Below, one piece after another: positions 1 to 12,525 of a DNA stretch of 64,000 nt. Within the stretch, counting starts at the first letter, position 1. Each line of letters starts with the position of its first letter. The stretch lies in contig BSBK01006347.1 of the NCBI GenBank assembly GCA_027943335.1, forward strand, positions 952,001 to 1,016,000, written 5' to 3'. This stretch comes from Chamaecyparis obtusa. Lineage: Eukaryota; Streptophyta; Pinopsida; Cupressales; Cupressaceae. A model generated the notes under the pieces. The model saw only the letters and a program-made list of their open reading frames with translations, was not told the origin of the DNA and did no database searches. Both the position numbers and the translations under genes were made by a program.

Positions 1-2080
1 AGGTAAGCCTTCTAATTGTGTAATGCCCAAAAGTTCAGGCCAAAACACAACCAACAATTTTTTTTTTAGGGTAAAAGTTTCCATGTTCACGATGCAGGAC
101 AAAAGTGCAAATGACAAGGTCCAAAAGCGACAAGAGGTCAAACCTCAACAAAGTTGTTTTCCAAAAGATGCTAGATGAAATTCAATATAATCAAAGTTCG
201 TTAATCGACTTGACGATCAATTTCGTCAAACATTAATCTATTAATCCTTTAGATTATCTAAGAGGAATAGATTGTTTATTGATAACGTTATTCTTTAGAT
301 AGGTTAACCATTTCCAATTATGTAAATTTCAAGACCAATTCGATTATGAAAATTAAATTGAAAGCTAATGAAAAATATTGAATATAAATTTCAATAGTCA
401 TCTATACCAATTAATCAATGTACCTTTAACTAATTAATAAATCTAATGGAAACATTATTTAATGATATACATTCAAAGATTTAAACTAAATTATATATGA
501 AATTAATTATAATATATTAAATAATTAATATAATTATTAATTAGTTAATATACCATAATATATTAATTAACATTATATACAATCATAAATTTAGTAATAT
601 GATATCATATATAAATAGCAAAATAAATATTTAAAACATTGCTAAATAACATCTAACTATTATTATTAACATGACATTAATACTTAATTAACATCCTAAG
701 CTAATCTTAACTAAAACACTAACTAACCCATTAATCTAAACATCCTACTAAACTAACTACCTACTAACCTGCTCTAACCTACTCTAAACATCCTAAGCTA
801 CTCCCTTGCTTCCTAGCTTCCTAGTACATTCCCTCCACCCACGTGCCCCAAGGGAAGGGTCAACATCTTAAAGTATGAAGGGGGGTGCGTTAATTAAGGG
901 GAGTTGAATAGACTCCCAAAAGGTGGCGCCTAAAAGGGAAGAATTGAAGAGGCTTTCTAAAGATGGGACAGGCCTGAAAAGACTTGGGGCCCACCAACTA
1001 AATCAGAACCCAAGGGAAGATATCAAGCCATAAGCAGCGCCTAATTGGACTAAGAAGGGGACATCATAAAGTTTGGGTCTGACCTTTATGTGACTTGCAC
1101 CCCCACCAATGCATTTAAAACAATAAACAATGACTACTCCACCTCATACATGCGCCAGTCTTCTAAGGGAGTGGTCAAAGCATTAATATTTATTGCAGAC
1201 ATAGATCTAAACAACGCCAAAGTAGATATCCCCATGCTGCGCCACTTTAGTGAAGTTATGAGGGAGAGTATATATTAAATATTTTATTCCTAAGGAAGTA
1301 TAGTGATAATTTATATTATTTAAAAAATGACTGTGGTAGGATTTTGAATGGGATTTTTATCCCATACAAAATCCAGAGAGTGTTTTTGTTCTCCAAAATC
1401 TGAAGAGTGCTATTTTAATAGTGCACTATTTTTTGTAAACTTGCTAATGATGGGTAATATAACATCATAATTTTATTAGTTTCCTTAATGCATTAGAAAG
1501 TCTATGGACTTAAAATTGATAGTGTATCAGCAAGGATTAATATAGTTTGATTGAAAACTGAATGAGATTTCCACGTAGAAACTAACATGATCATTTGTTC
1601 ATAGTTGTTCCATTACAATTTATAGAACTAAAAGAGTGATATGAATCAAATGGAGATTATTTTCAATGATCATGACATTTAAATCATCATATATGAATCT
1701 ACAATATTCCTACTTCAACCAAGATATGAAATCTTATTGAAATTGATACAATATCTATTCTATCAATATTGAGAACTCATTGCAAAAAGGAGAGTAATTT
1801 CAACTATAGTAAGAGATAGAAATCTTTAATTATGTATGCAAGGATTCATCATAAACATTAAGAAATCCATTTCAACTCATTTACAAATACATCAATAAAG
1901 TTTACAACATCCTAGTTTCAACAAAGCATTGCAATGAATAATTCCACACAATGAAAGATCAAGATAATAACAGTCTCTCATCCATTTCATCTTCACAATA
2001 GCTCCAAATGAAAGGCATTACATTCTCTTTTACATCAAATGAAATCTAAATACAAAGAGTGATTCACAATGGAATAAAAG
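1..2080. other. AT-rich intergenic DNA, no gene seen
   Basis: This is AT-rich DNA, with a CTAAC/CATCCTAA-rich low-complexity stretch near 660-800 and a more GC-rich patch at 820-1080. A 62-codon open frame at 1090-1278 has no recognisable domain or coding context, so I do not call it a gene. Confidence 0.5.
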
Positions 2081-2422
2081 GGATGTCTTCTCTCAACCAT
2101 CCAAAAGATGAAAACCTCCATGACAGCTCCTCTTTGAGCTTCCACAAATCTGCAAATAAAAAAAAATGGAGAACCATGGGTGCTCACCACCCAACCTAGG
2201 TCTCTTATGAGACCACCCCCGAGCTTGGAGAACCAAGGCTAAACGGGTATGCAACAAGATCAACAAGATGCTCACAAACAATTTACACAATTGCACATAC
2301 AACAAATTATTCCCTTCCAAGGTTACACAAATGAGTCTTACAAGCTCATTGAGAGGGTGGAGGTGGGCTTTTCCAAGGGGAGAATGCCATTACATACAAA
2401 TTTTCTCACCATGAGAATTCAA

Positions 2423-2506
2423 ATGCCTCTTCAAGACTACATATCCAAATGCCTCTTCAAGGCTAAAATGCCTCTTCAAGGCTAGATATCCATATGCCTC
2501 TTCATA
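2423..2506. repeat. Short direct repeats of ATGCCTCTTCAAGGCTA type
   Basis: The core ATGCCTCTTCAAG occurs at about 2423, 2449 and 2468, with a shortened copy near 2493, so spacing is 19-26 bp. They lie in otherwise unremarkable non-coding DNA. Origin is unknown; slippage or a decayed minisatellite is the simplest reading. Confidence 0.55.
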
Positions 2507-3389
2507 CACATACTTTGCTTAACATCATCTTCAAAATACAAGAATGCAATGGCTTCCATGGTGCCCATACACCATGGACTTATCCCTCTTCTCCAAGAGA
2601 AGAGACTCTCACCTCATGGAGAGCCCAACTAACCCCTCTGCCCATAGGCCACTTCTTCCCTTCCCAAAGGGTGAGTAATGCCTCACACCCATAAACAAGA
2701 ACTCCCTCAATCAAGCAAAAAGAACAAGATCGAACCATGAAATCAAACCCAAAATCCCTCCCTTACAACACATTGTCACAACAAGAATCAAGATTCAAAT
2801 ACATGAGAGAGAAAGATACAAGCTAATCTAATGTACAAGTAGAAAGGCTTCCATGAGAAGAGTAACCAACCTCCACAAGTGTGATGGAAATGGAAATTTG
2901 AGAAGAGCTTATCCCCTTATCCTTCCTCAACCCAAACCCTAATGTCTCCCCCAAATGTAGAGAGTGGGTGAACACCCCCTAAATCTCCTAAGGGCCTCTA
3001 AAAGGCCTCCAAATTTCTACCCACCCACCATCCATAAATGTAGACTTGACTCTATGGCCTTGTTGTCTTTCCTTGTCCCCTCATGATAAATGCATGATTG
3101 AAAGAAAAGGTGGAGTTGGGTAAAGATCATGACTTATCCAATTTCGAAGTTGAGGGAAAATGGGTCATAAAATAGGTTACCAAAGTCACTAGGGAATTAG
3201 GGACATGCTCAAAACCTTCTTAACTCATAACCCTATCCATAAGGTACTTAAATTATGCCAAAAATGACCCTTAGAACCCCTTATTGGCCTCTAGAAGTGA
3301 CTAGAACAAGGATGAATTAAAACAAGCACATAACAAGTGTCAAATGACACTAACGATTACACATTACATACCCAAGGTCATGTCCTGGA
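2507..3389. other. Non-coding stretch, nothing recognised
   Basis: No coding pattern, RNA gene or repeat boundary could be supported here. It is moderately AT-rich and broken by stops in all frames. Confidence 0.4.
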
Positions 3390-3640
3390 CGACAACAAGA
3401 AATTAACTAATAACACACCTGCAAAGATCCACATTTACAAGGAGTTCACATTACAACGAGGCTTTTAATCCCATATTGGATTAAGCCTTGGCTTACTCAA
3501 TTCACATTTGTTTAACCTTGGTTCTCCGATTAATTCCATGGTTCTCTTACCTGCACACTCCTCAATGCAGCATCAATAATTCAAGGAAGAAAAACCAATA
3601 CGAATAAACATATAAGATATAACATCTTCAATTTAATCAA
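3390..3640. repeat. Diverged dispersed repeat, copy 1
   Basis: This stretch shares its order of short motifs with 5320-5500: an ACA(A/T)GAGG-type block, a CCTTGGCT block, a TGGTT(C)TC/CCGATTAA block, a CCTGCACACT block and a CATCAxTAxTxCAAG block. The two copies are clearly diverged and lack an obvious coding frame. They are probably remnants of one retroelement family; the ends were not resolved. Confidence 0.4.
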
Positions 3641-5319
3641 AATTCAATTGCTTAGTTCAATTTCATAATTCAATTGCATCTCTAATGCCTACTAATCTTG
3701 TAATTCAATTGAAATCATGATCATCAATAATCTAACATCATCACAAGGTAATCATCAATTACTCATAACATCAATGCAGTGAAGATGTCTAACATGATAT
3801 TCATTTGCAACATAGAATTTGATTGCATTCTTACAATCGCTTTCTCATAATTCATGATTCAATGCATACATCTAATCACTTTCATATAGTGCATAATTTA
3901 ATTGCATATAATTTTATACACATAAGTTATAATTTCTACTGCGTACTCAAAGTCACATAAAGTATAATGCCCACATATAGATCATAATCCAAATTCAAGC
4001 TTGCAAACATATATAATACATTCATTATATCAATTCAATTCAATCTACATAATTTGATTGCATAACTTCATAGTACTCCTAATCTCAAAGATTCTCAATT
4101 TTCCTTAGCATGATATTTAAGATAAATCGATAGTTCAACATCGGTAAGGGGGTAACCATAACAATCAGGTCCTATAAAATTCTTATCACAAGTATGATTA
4201 AATTTCCTAATCTAGGAAAACAAAATGCAGAATAATCCTATTAGTCTAGGATCTAACAAATCCTTGTTCAGGGTTCTAAGAATATCACCAAATTGTCACT
4301 ATGGTATAATCGTATAATACATCATCAAAACATTACTCATCCTCCTCGTAGGAGTTACTAGAATCATCACATCAACTTATTAATTTAATCCAAGATAAAC
4401 TTAAGACTTAACACATACTAATTTGGCATTTACATCTCGACTACTTGAATCTAATCCTTTCGACAAAAGTACTCAATGGAACCTTAATAGTCTAGCTGGA
4501 TCTATGATTTGCAAGGTAACATACTGCATCCAAGATTCACTTACACAATTAATAACTCAAATATATCACCTCTGTCATTGCGACACTTAGTTGATAGGTA
4601 CTGATATGAAGGTACAATATATAGGTCTATCCTGAGGTACAATTCCGTTAGGGATTTACCAATCATCCAGATACTACAACACCCCTTAATCTTCCGTCGT
4701 CGAAGTGTCGAGGAAAAGGTGGAAATGGGGTGGACCTTACAAATTGGTTGGTCTTCCCTAAGCCTCTAACAAGATTTCTAAAAATGGGTTCTTACAAAGG
4801 TTGGCCAAAAAGTGGGCAAAGACTTTGCATCCCAGTGGATGGTGTTCTTACCAAGACCTTGCTTCAAAACTTGATTTTCGGCCATTTTAAAAATCCAACT
4901 TTTGGAAGGATCTTTTGTTCAACTATGGGTTTCCCTATGGTTAAAATTGACCCTTTCCCATAGGTATAACAAGTGGGCTTACTAAAAATGACCCAAACAC
5001 AACCCTAGGCACCTTTCTAACCCCCCAAAAGTCCATTATAAGATTCAATTCGAAAATCAATGACATGACTCTACCTCAAGCTCCCTAACCAAGGGATTCA
5101 CATGGGGATCCTAAAGGGTACTCTCTCCTAGGTTGGTGGATAACCAATCCTCAAGTGGAACATGTCATGGCCACATGTACACATTACAAGTGTCAAGTGA
5201 CACAACACAAATAACACATCACAAGCCACATGGCATGTCCACTTGAGCACTCACATAAACAAATTTACAATTATAATTAAACACATTTAATTGAGACATA
5301 CATGCTCATTACGTTCACA
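3641..5319. other. AT-rich non-coding stretch
   Basis: This is AT-rich sequence with many CAATT/ATAATC words and no convincing coding frame. A 77-codon frame at 4730-4963 shows no recognisable family. The phrase ATATAGGTCTATC near 4618 recurs near 15454, hinting that both areas contain the same old dispersed repeat. Confidence 0.4.
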
Positions 5320-5500
5320 AATAAAATAAAATACAATGAGGTTTTGTCTCTCATTAGACCCAACCTTGGCTCGCATTGAATTTACATAGGTCTATGTTTG
5401 GTTCCCTGATTAAATATCATAGTCTAATTTCCTGCACACTAAATCCAACATCAGTAGTCCAAGAAATATAACTCCTCAACATATATAAATCAATTATGTT
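5320..5500. repeat. Diverged dispersed repeat, copy 2
   Basis: Second copy of the motif series at 3390-3640 (CCTTGGCT, TTGGTTCCCTGATTAA, CCTGCACACT, CATCAGTAGTCCAAG). Its left flank also resembles the left flank of copy 1, with AAGTGTCAAGTGACAC at about 5188 against AAGTGTCAAATGACAC at about 3337. The duplicated unit may therefore be longer than annotated. Confidence 0.4.
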
Positions 5501-5869
5501 CAACTTAACAAATCATTCACAACATCACATAATCAATTTGAAATTCAGTTTGCATACACATCATGTAATTAAGCAATTTACTTTCAACACTTCATAAAAC
5601 CCATAGCATCATAATTGCATCAAATATCCATTTCCTAATAAATCACATAAATAGATCTCTTCATGTCATCCTAGAATTCATAAAATCATATTAAACTTAA
5701 ATGAAAATCCATAATAATGTCACAACATAATCATCATAACAATCATAAAACAAGGTGCATCTAGTGTCCGAGGTGATATAATCCATGACATAAGGTGTCT
5801 AAAACCATAGTGCATCAAAATAAAGTATCAATAAGTCTATCTCAAATGCAAAAATTGGAAAGCTATGAC

Positions 5870-6425
5870 GGACTTGGGGTGAGGCCTCACATAAGCTTTA
5901 TTTTGGGCTGAAGTTCTAAAGGGTAAAAATTTCCACAAACTTCTTTTGGAAAAGGGACACGTGTCACATGTCATGCCAATCTTGAGATTGAATGAAAGAA
6001 ATACTTGAGTTACATTAATGTAACATCGACGTCACAGACTCACGAGGCCAAACAATCTATGGGATCCAACATCTAACAATAGTTGACAATGAATACCATG
6101 GTCCATCAGATGATCATGGATCAATGGCATAAGGTCTATTTTGATCTGAATATGGGAAGGATAAACAATTTCTACAAACTGCCTTTGGAAAAGAGACATG
6201 TGTCAATGTGATGTGTCACTGAACGTTGTGTTACAAAATTTAATTAACTATATTTAAACTCTAGTATTATAGTTATACTTAATTAAGTATAATTAATTCA
6301 TTCGTTGTTGGATGATAACAGATCAATGACATAAGCTCTATTTTGAACCAAAGTTCTAAAACATTAAAAACTCTTCAAAATATTTCCATAAAACTGACAC
6401 GTGTGACGTGTCAGTCTTTAGAAAG
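5870..6425. repeat. Three diverged ~200-240 bp repeats carrying ACGTGTC palindromes
   Basis: Three units each show a CATAAG(C/G)TCTATTTTG-like block, a 'TTCTAAA' or 'GGGAAGGATAAA' block, a CTTTTGGAAAAG-like block, then a palindromic (G)ACACGTGTCA-type motif. The motifs are at about 5956, 6194 (GACATGTGTCA) and 6395 (TGACACGTGTGACGTGTCA). The ACGTG core is the binding core of plant bZIP/bHLH factors (G-box/ABRE). No gene next to it could be identified. Confidence 0.5.
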
Positions 6426-6914
6426 AAGCAATAAAATGTTTTCCATGGGGATAATTATATTTTATAATATGATTCTACAAATTTTTCCCTTTAGGCTTTG
6501 AACTTTTGAGGCTTTTAAAATTAAGGGACTCTGACTGGTCTTTGGAGTCTTGGACAAACTAGTTAACTAGGGAGATTCAAAAAGGGCTACAAGATTGAGG
6601 AATGCAAGACTCTGTCCACACTAGTCTATTCAAATTGAAATTCTGGGTAAAATACAGAACACCTATATCCCACATTTTTTATTTTTGAATCTCATGGTTT
6701 ACATTGTAGAACTAGAATTGGGGGTTGAAATTGCTGGTTTGCATTTTCAGGCTTGTATTTGTTTATCATTATTTTAAACCTTTACCAACAACGAGGAAAC
6801 CAAAAACTACAACTGAAAGAAAATTGAATGAAAAATAGACTATACCCAATTGGTTAAAACCACATGTTTCACTAATGAATACCATGATATTTATGATCAT
6901 ATTGCCTATGGTAG

Positions 6915-8380
6915 ATGAATCACAAAAATAGATTTGTAGTGTATAATAAGGTGACAAATAGAAGTGGTAGGGCACAATTTACTATTTTTAACAAAATGAT
7001 AAATACAAGTACAAATAAAATTGCATCGTGGGTTGTTGGATTGGAACACATGATATTACTTGAAGTATTCCCTTGCCCAAAAATTATCAGGGTCTATGCC
7101 TAAAATTATGATGAAGATATAAAAGCAATTGTTAATAGAAATACTCAAAAGGAAATTTTATTTATCACTAAGGAAGAATTTGAAAGATTATGGGACCTCG
7201 GGTTTGGAACACAAAACTCAAACTTCCACATTGACGTAGAAAAGATGGTAGAGGCATTTGAGAGAATCAATGCAAAGGGGAAAATTATTTATTAGAGGTA
7301 TAATAGTGCATGTTTCCCAATTGGATCAGAGTCACAAGTCTCCTTATGATTTTGATGTTTTTTTGCCATGGGTTTAGGACACTATTTACTTGCTAACATT
7401 TTGCCTAGGATTGGAAAATAATAGAGAAGTGGGTGCCAACCTTCTTGAAATGATTTATCATATCTATTGTGTAGCTCAACCAATAAGATATAATTTTTTT
7501 GAGCATGTTTTTCAATCCATGGAAAAATAATTAGTAATGATTAAAAGATATTCTTGTAATATATCTAGGTTCACAACCTACTTGTACTATCTTCTTCTAG
7601 AAAAGTATTGTGCAACATTCGAGAACAACAAGCTTTAGATTTAGGTCTATAAGAATGATGAGAAGACGAGTATTTCCAATATATGAATGGACACCTAAGA
7701 TAAGGATGCATGATAACATAAAGAGAAAACCATTTTGTAGACTTCTTTTTAGCGCCAATGTATCATGAAATTACAAGAATTCCAATGCCTAGATTGCCCG
7801 TGTTTTGTAGAGATTGCATTCAACTCAGAAGTTAAATACAATTGGATGAATGGATCTTCATGGAGGAATACATTGTGTTAAGGTTTTATTCATCAGTAGT
7901 AGAACCCTACAAACTTCTAATACATGTGACATAAATGGTATTTGCATTGGAATATGTACGATAGATGGAGAGTATAGATGGACACTTTCATGGTCAGAAA
8001 AAGAAGAGAAAATTTCCTTCCTTACCTTTCTCATGCGAAGGGTTCACATTTAAGAGAAAAGCATTCAGTTTGAAATTCTTTCACTTTGGTGTTGACAGTT
8101 ACTAGCAGTATGATCCATGCAACACCATTCAATAAAGGTTTGTGGTGAATAAAAACTCTACAAAAAAAATTCAACATGAAAGTAAACCATTACTAGAATT
8201 GTTGAAAAACAAAAAATATTGGGATGAGATAAAAAACGTGATTGAGGAAACTACCATTGATAAAAATATTTCAATAAAAGAATTGTCATCACAAATTATG
8301 GCATTGCATCCATAGGGAACAATAGAGCATGATGATAGTCAAATTTTCTATTAGTGTGTAAAATTTGAAGAAAAATTACC
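6915..8380 (+). pseudogene. Decayed coding remnant, family not recognised
   Basis: Open stretches with protein-like composition lie on the plus strand but are broken by many stops and shifts: 6915-7103, about 7110-7300, fragments to 7600, and 7740-8380. They read as pieces of one large protein, with words such as 'FERLWDLGFGTQ' near 7180 and 'LLELLKNKKYWDEIKN' near 8200. No catalytic motif was recognised. Similar anonymous ORFs are common in plant retroelement-rich DNA, so a decayed mobile-element ORF is my inference. Confidence 0.35.
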
Positions 8381-8599
8381 TTAGGTTGAAGAAATAGGGT
8401 TTGTCATTCTAAAGGGTTTCAAAATTTTGTTTTATTAAGTCGAAAAACCCTACATACTTTCTATTTCTTCATTAATATTTTTTTGAATCACTTAAGTCAT
8501 GGTTTAAACATGTGTTTTAAGTCATTAGGAGGGGCCAAAGACTTTTCTAAGTCATAACACATAGCATACCCCTTTTAATTTTTTCCTAAGTCTTCGTAT

Positions 8600-9440
8600 A
8601 GAAGTTAAAGCTAGTCATATGTACTTTAATCCAATGGTGGGTGCATTTCCTTGATGAAAAGATATGTGAAGATTATTCATTGCATGATCACGCCTAAATG
8701 ACACCAGAAAACTAGTGAGACCTAGCCAAAGGTAAAGCGAAGGATAAAGCATCGAGTAGATCAAATTTAATCTGACGACAACTGTAATGGCTTGAACTTA
8801 AGATGATACCTTTTTAGCCATTGAGGGATCACGCCTTGTCGATGAGTGTCCACCTTGAGATCGTGAGACCAATTTTAAAAAGGTCAAAATAGAAATAAAG
8901 ACCAGTCAGATCTTGTTTAATCTAACAGTTGGTGTGATCTAATGAACAAAAGATGAGAAGTAATTACCAATCACGGGATCACGCTTGATTGAAACAGAAT
9001 AGTTGGTGGACCCAGGTTGGAGCTAAAGCAAAAAATAAAGACCGGTCAAATCAAAGTTGATCTAACGGTAGGTGTATTGCCTGGATGGAAAGATGCTCGC
9101 TAAATAAAGATCAAGGCATCGCGCCTTGCTGTTGCGTGTCCCAATGACATCACCCAATCGATATTGAAGAAAGTTAAAGGTATGTTAGATCTAACTTGAT
9201 CTAACTATGGGCACATTTCCTTGATGAAGAGTTACAAGTTGTTTAGTGTTCAAGGCATTACGCATGATTGACAAGTGTCCATGGTGACATCACATCTCCC
9301 TAGGCTACAAGGTAGTTAAAGTGAAGGAAGATTTGTTTGATCAGATGGTGGACGTGTTCACGCAATCAGAACATGCATAAAATATAGTTATCACGGGATC
9401 ACGCCTTCTCGACGTGTGTTTAGTTTGATTAAAAGGTAAA
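8600..9440. repeat. Tandem array of about 141-bp units (six copies)
   Basis: The landmark GATCACGCCTT (or a close variant) occurs at 8686, 8827, 8977, 9117, 9256 and 9397, spacings of 141, 150, 140, 139 and 141 bp. Between landmarks each unit repeats a GTGTCC...TGACATCA block, a GTTAAAG/GCTAAAG block, an AGACCGGTCAGATC-like block, GATCTAACGGTGGGTG, and a TTGATGAAAAGATG block. The copies are diverged, so the array is old. No coding function is evident. Confidence 0.75.
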
Positions 9441-9960
9441 CAGTAGTGCCTGAGTGCTAGGTAATGATGAGATGGTGCTTTTTGATTGGATGTTTTCACA
9501 AGTTGCTAAAGTGACATGGAGGTCAGCAGTCTGTTGACCATCTTTGTGAACTGCATGATGTGTCGTGATGGATCTGATTGAGGACTCAGTTTTAAACTTC
9601 ATCTTATGCTACAAAATATTCCATTTTTGCCCGTTGAGTTGCAGTTCTGAAGGCCGATGAAGTAATTGCAGAGCATGCGGCCATGCTATCGAGAGTTAAT
9701 GAAAATTTTCTCGCATAGACATATACCATAATGCGCTCATTTTGATTTTCAAAAGCAACAAGATTTCAGAGCGATTAAGCGGAGAAAATTTTCCGATCTA
9801 CCCATGTTTTCTAGAGAACTTTAAACGGGTGAGTTAATTTCTTGACTGGTTGATTCCTGAGTGTTATGATATTGATAATTTGACATTTGTTAGGATTTTA
9901 TTGGAGGTAAATAATTTGTCTAAAATACATTGGTCTTGTGATAAAACCTAAGTTTTTGAG
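9441..9960. other. Non-coding stretch between array and short ORF
   Basis: Mixed-composition DNA with no coding frame or motif that I can support. It could be the leader of whatever element the 141-bp array belongs to, but no boundary is visible. Confidence 0.35.
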
Positions 9961-10227
9961 ATGGCACCACGAAGAGAATTCAAGGGTAAAATTAATTATC
10001 AGGAGAGGGTTGTTTGTGATTATTTTCTTGAGCAATTGGACCATTCCACAAATGACTCTTCTAAGATAAAGGAACTTGTACCAAAAAACCCTTGTTTAAA
10101 AATCGCTGATGGTTTATATGATAAGGGAAATTGGATGAGGGATGCAAATATTGTTGTATCTAGCTTGGTGTTGTTCAGGGCAGGGTTTGGAAAAAGACAT
10201 GCATTTAGTCCTAGTAGTAATGTCTAG
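9961..10227 (+). CDS. Short ORF, 88 codons, unknown
   Basis: An ATG-initiated frame of 88 codons starts MAPRREFKGKINYQERVVCD and ends at a TAG. It has a balanced amino-acid composition rather than the biased one of chance ORFs in AT-rich DNA. No domain, signal peptide or membrane segment was recognised. It may be the first exon or N-terminal piece of an anonymous mobile-element protein of the kind decayed at 6.9-8.4 kb, but no direct similarity was shown. Confidence 0.25.
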   Translation: MAPRREFKGKINYQERVVCDYFLEQLDHSTNDSSKIKELVPKNPCLKIADGLYDKGNWMRDANIVVSSLVLFRAGFGKRHAFSPSSNV

Positions 10228-10610
10228 TAATTTGATGTAGGGAAGCTGGTAGTCCCTAATGTTTTTATGGATATTTACATATTACTATAGGTTTCTAAGA
10301 ACTATGACCCTGTTGCCAGAGTAGTTAGGGATATAAATGTAGTTGCGACAAAACCCCCAAAATTTATTTACTTCCAAAATTCTCTTGAAATTTCCTCCAA
10401 TCTTTCTCCCTTATCCAACTCCTCCCACACCAATCATTTATCAAAACTATATGTGGTTGGAGGAGTTTCTTTACGGGAAGAAACTACTCCAATTACTATA
10501 GTCGGTTGCATTTAATTAATCAATCCCATAAGAAACTTTAAAAGCTTTTATTTTTTATTAGCTTATTCACCTAAACAAGACCATAACAAGAAAAGGAACA
10601 GAAGAGTTCT

Positions 10611-10745
10611 CAAATAACTCACATAGCCCAATTGGAAACAAACTATCCTAACTCCTAGGAGGTCTCAGGTTCAAATATCCTAGGTAGCTAGTTTTATCGA
10701 AATGAGCCTCATTTTACTTAATTATTATTTTTGTTTAATAATCAT
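10611..10745 (+). mobile_element. Possible tRNA-derived SINE fragment
   Basis: The segment shows a box-A-like TAGCCCAATTGG at about 10625 and a box-B-like GGTTCAAATAT at about 10668, the spacing expected of an RNA polymerase III internal promoter. No clear target-site duplication or A tail was found, so this is a candidate only. Confidence 0.35.
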
Positions 10746-10890
10746 TGTTTACATATTAAAGATACAATTATACTTGCAAGTAAAAACACTTATTAAATAA
10801 TATTTATATATATGCATAAGTATATATGTGTGCACCCATATATACATATACATATATAATACACATTCAAATAATAATACAGATAGAAAT

Positions 10891-11009
<119 letters not shown>

Positions 11010-11272
11010 AAAATGCTTACAAAGAAATAAAGAAAACACACTCTAAAATATAAATCTCCAAAATCAACAAAATCATAACACTGGTCAATCTCCCAACTAA
11101 GGTAACCTCCTAAACAAGAACCTAAGTTCATGAGAACTCCTTGAGAGTAACTTTTTAAAATCTCCACACAACAACAGTTCGAGGATTTTGAAGGCATGCT
11201 CAGACCTATGTAGCCTGGTGGAGTCGATGCCTGGTACCTGCATCCTGAAACACCAATTGAGTACACCAACAT

Positions 11273-11375
<103 letters not shown>

Positions 11376-11745
11376 ACCAATGGAAAACAAGGAGGGAGAG
11401 TGCGACATCGTGTGGATCTCTTGTAGAAGTAACTACGACTACCTCTCCTCATCCTACACTCACATTAGATAGTGTAATCAACAAAGTATAAATGGATCAG
11501 TACGGTTAGCTCTAGAATAATCATTACTCTATATTGTATAACAAGAATGAATCATTAGTCATTATTTCAGCTTTAACGAGACATAGATTCTGGGTAATTT
11601 TAAGAGTTTTGAATAGAAAGAGAAAGACAAGTCATGAGTCTTGGAAAATTGGTAAGATTCCGAGCTAGAACAGTAACAACATTCAGAAAATGGGAGGAGG
11701 TTTGAGAAGGGAGGAGCCTTTTGATTGTGAGAAATGGAGACTTGA

Positions 11746-12525
11746 GAGAAGAAGGTCTGGAAGAAGTTGAAGAAAGGAGGGGTCACACCGTACATTGAAA
11801 AGCCTCATGGTTATGATAAACATGTAACTACTAAGTTTGTTGAAGATTGGGTTAACAGAAAAGTTAATTTATGGAGAAAATCTTTCCCCCTTACTCTTAC
11901 CCTTATTTATGATATTACTAGTTTATCCATGGAAGGAATGCACTTTTATAGGGAAAATAAGCGTATAGGTTCTGAAGCTTTTAAGCTTTTTCCTAAAACT
12001 GTGGATGAAGAAGCTTTGATGACCAAAAGCAAAGGGGATTATGTAGATATTATGAAAATCAAGGAGTTTTGGGCTAAAATGCTGAATGTGCTGATTGAGT
12101 AATTCATGCTGGATGGACGTTACTCTAAAATTTATAACCTGCACTTTGTTCTGGAAAACCACTTTAGGCACAGTAAAAAGGTCTCTTTCCCATACTTTCT
12201 GTTGAGCTCTTTGAACAACAGTATTACTGAGCATAGGAAGAAAGCGAGCAATCCGGTGCTGCATGAGGGATTGATTCTCCTCATTGTAGACTATGCTAGG
12301 GACATTATCTCAGATCCTATTTCTAAAAGGGTTATTGGCAAAAGAAAGGAAAACAAAGAGGAAGAGAGAAAGGATGAAACCCACAACAAGGGAAGGAAAA
12401 ACAAGAAAAAGGCCATTGATAGTGGTGATGATGCTGGTAACAAAAGTGACAAGAAAAAAGTCAATGACATCAGTGACGATTTTGGAGACAAAAGCCCTTT
12501 GTCTCAGGGAAAGGGAATGGTGTAG
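11746..12525 (+). pseudogene. ORF of the retroposon, interrupted by one stop; basic/acidic C-terminus
   Basis: One reading frame runs from just after a TGA near 11743 to the TAG ending at 12525, broken by a single TAA at 12100-12102. The frame has no obvious ATG at its head, so the original start may be lost. The first ~200 codons are a globular-looking helical region with 'FVEDWVNRKVNLWRKSFPL' and 'LSMEGMHFYRENK'. The last ~60 are very rich in Lys/Glu/Asp with KxKK and DSGDDAGN-type repeats. I do not recognise a characterised domain; the style resembles anonymous proteins of plant mobile elements. Function is unknown. Confidence 0.45.
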
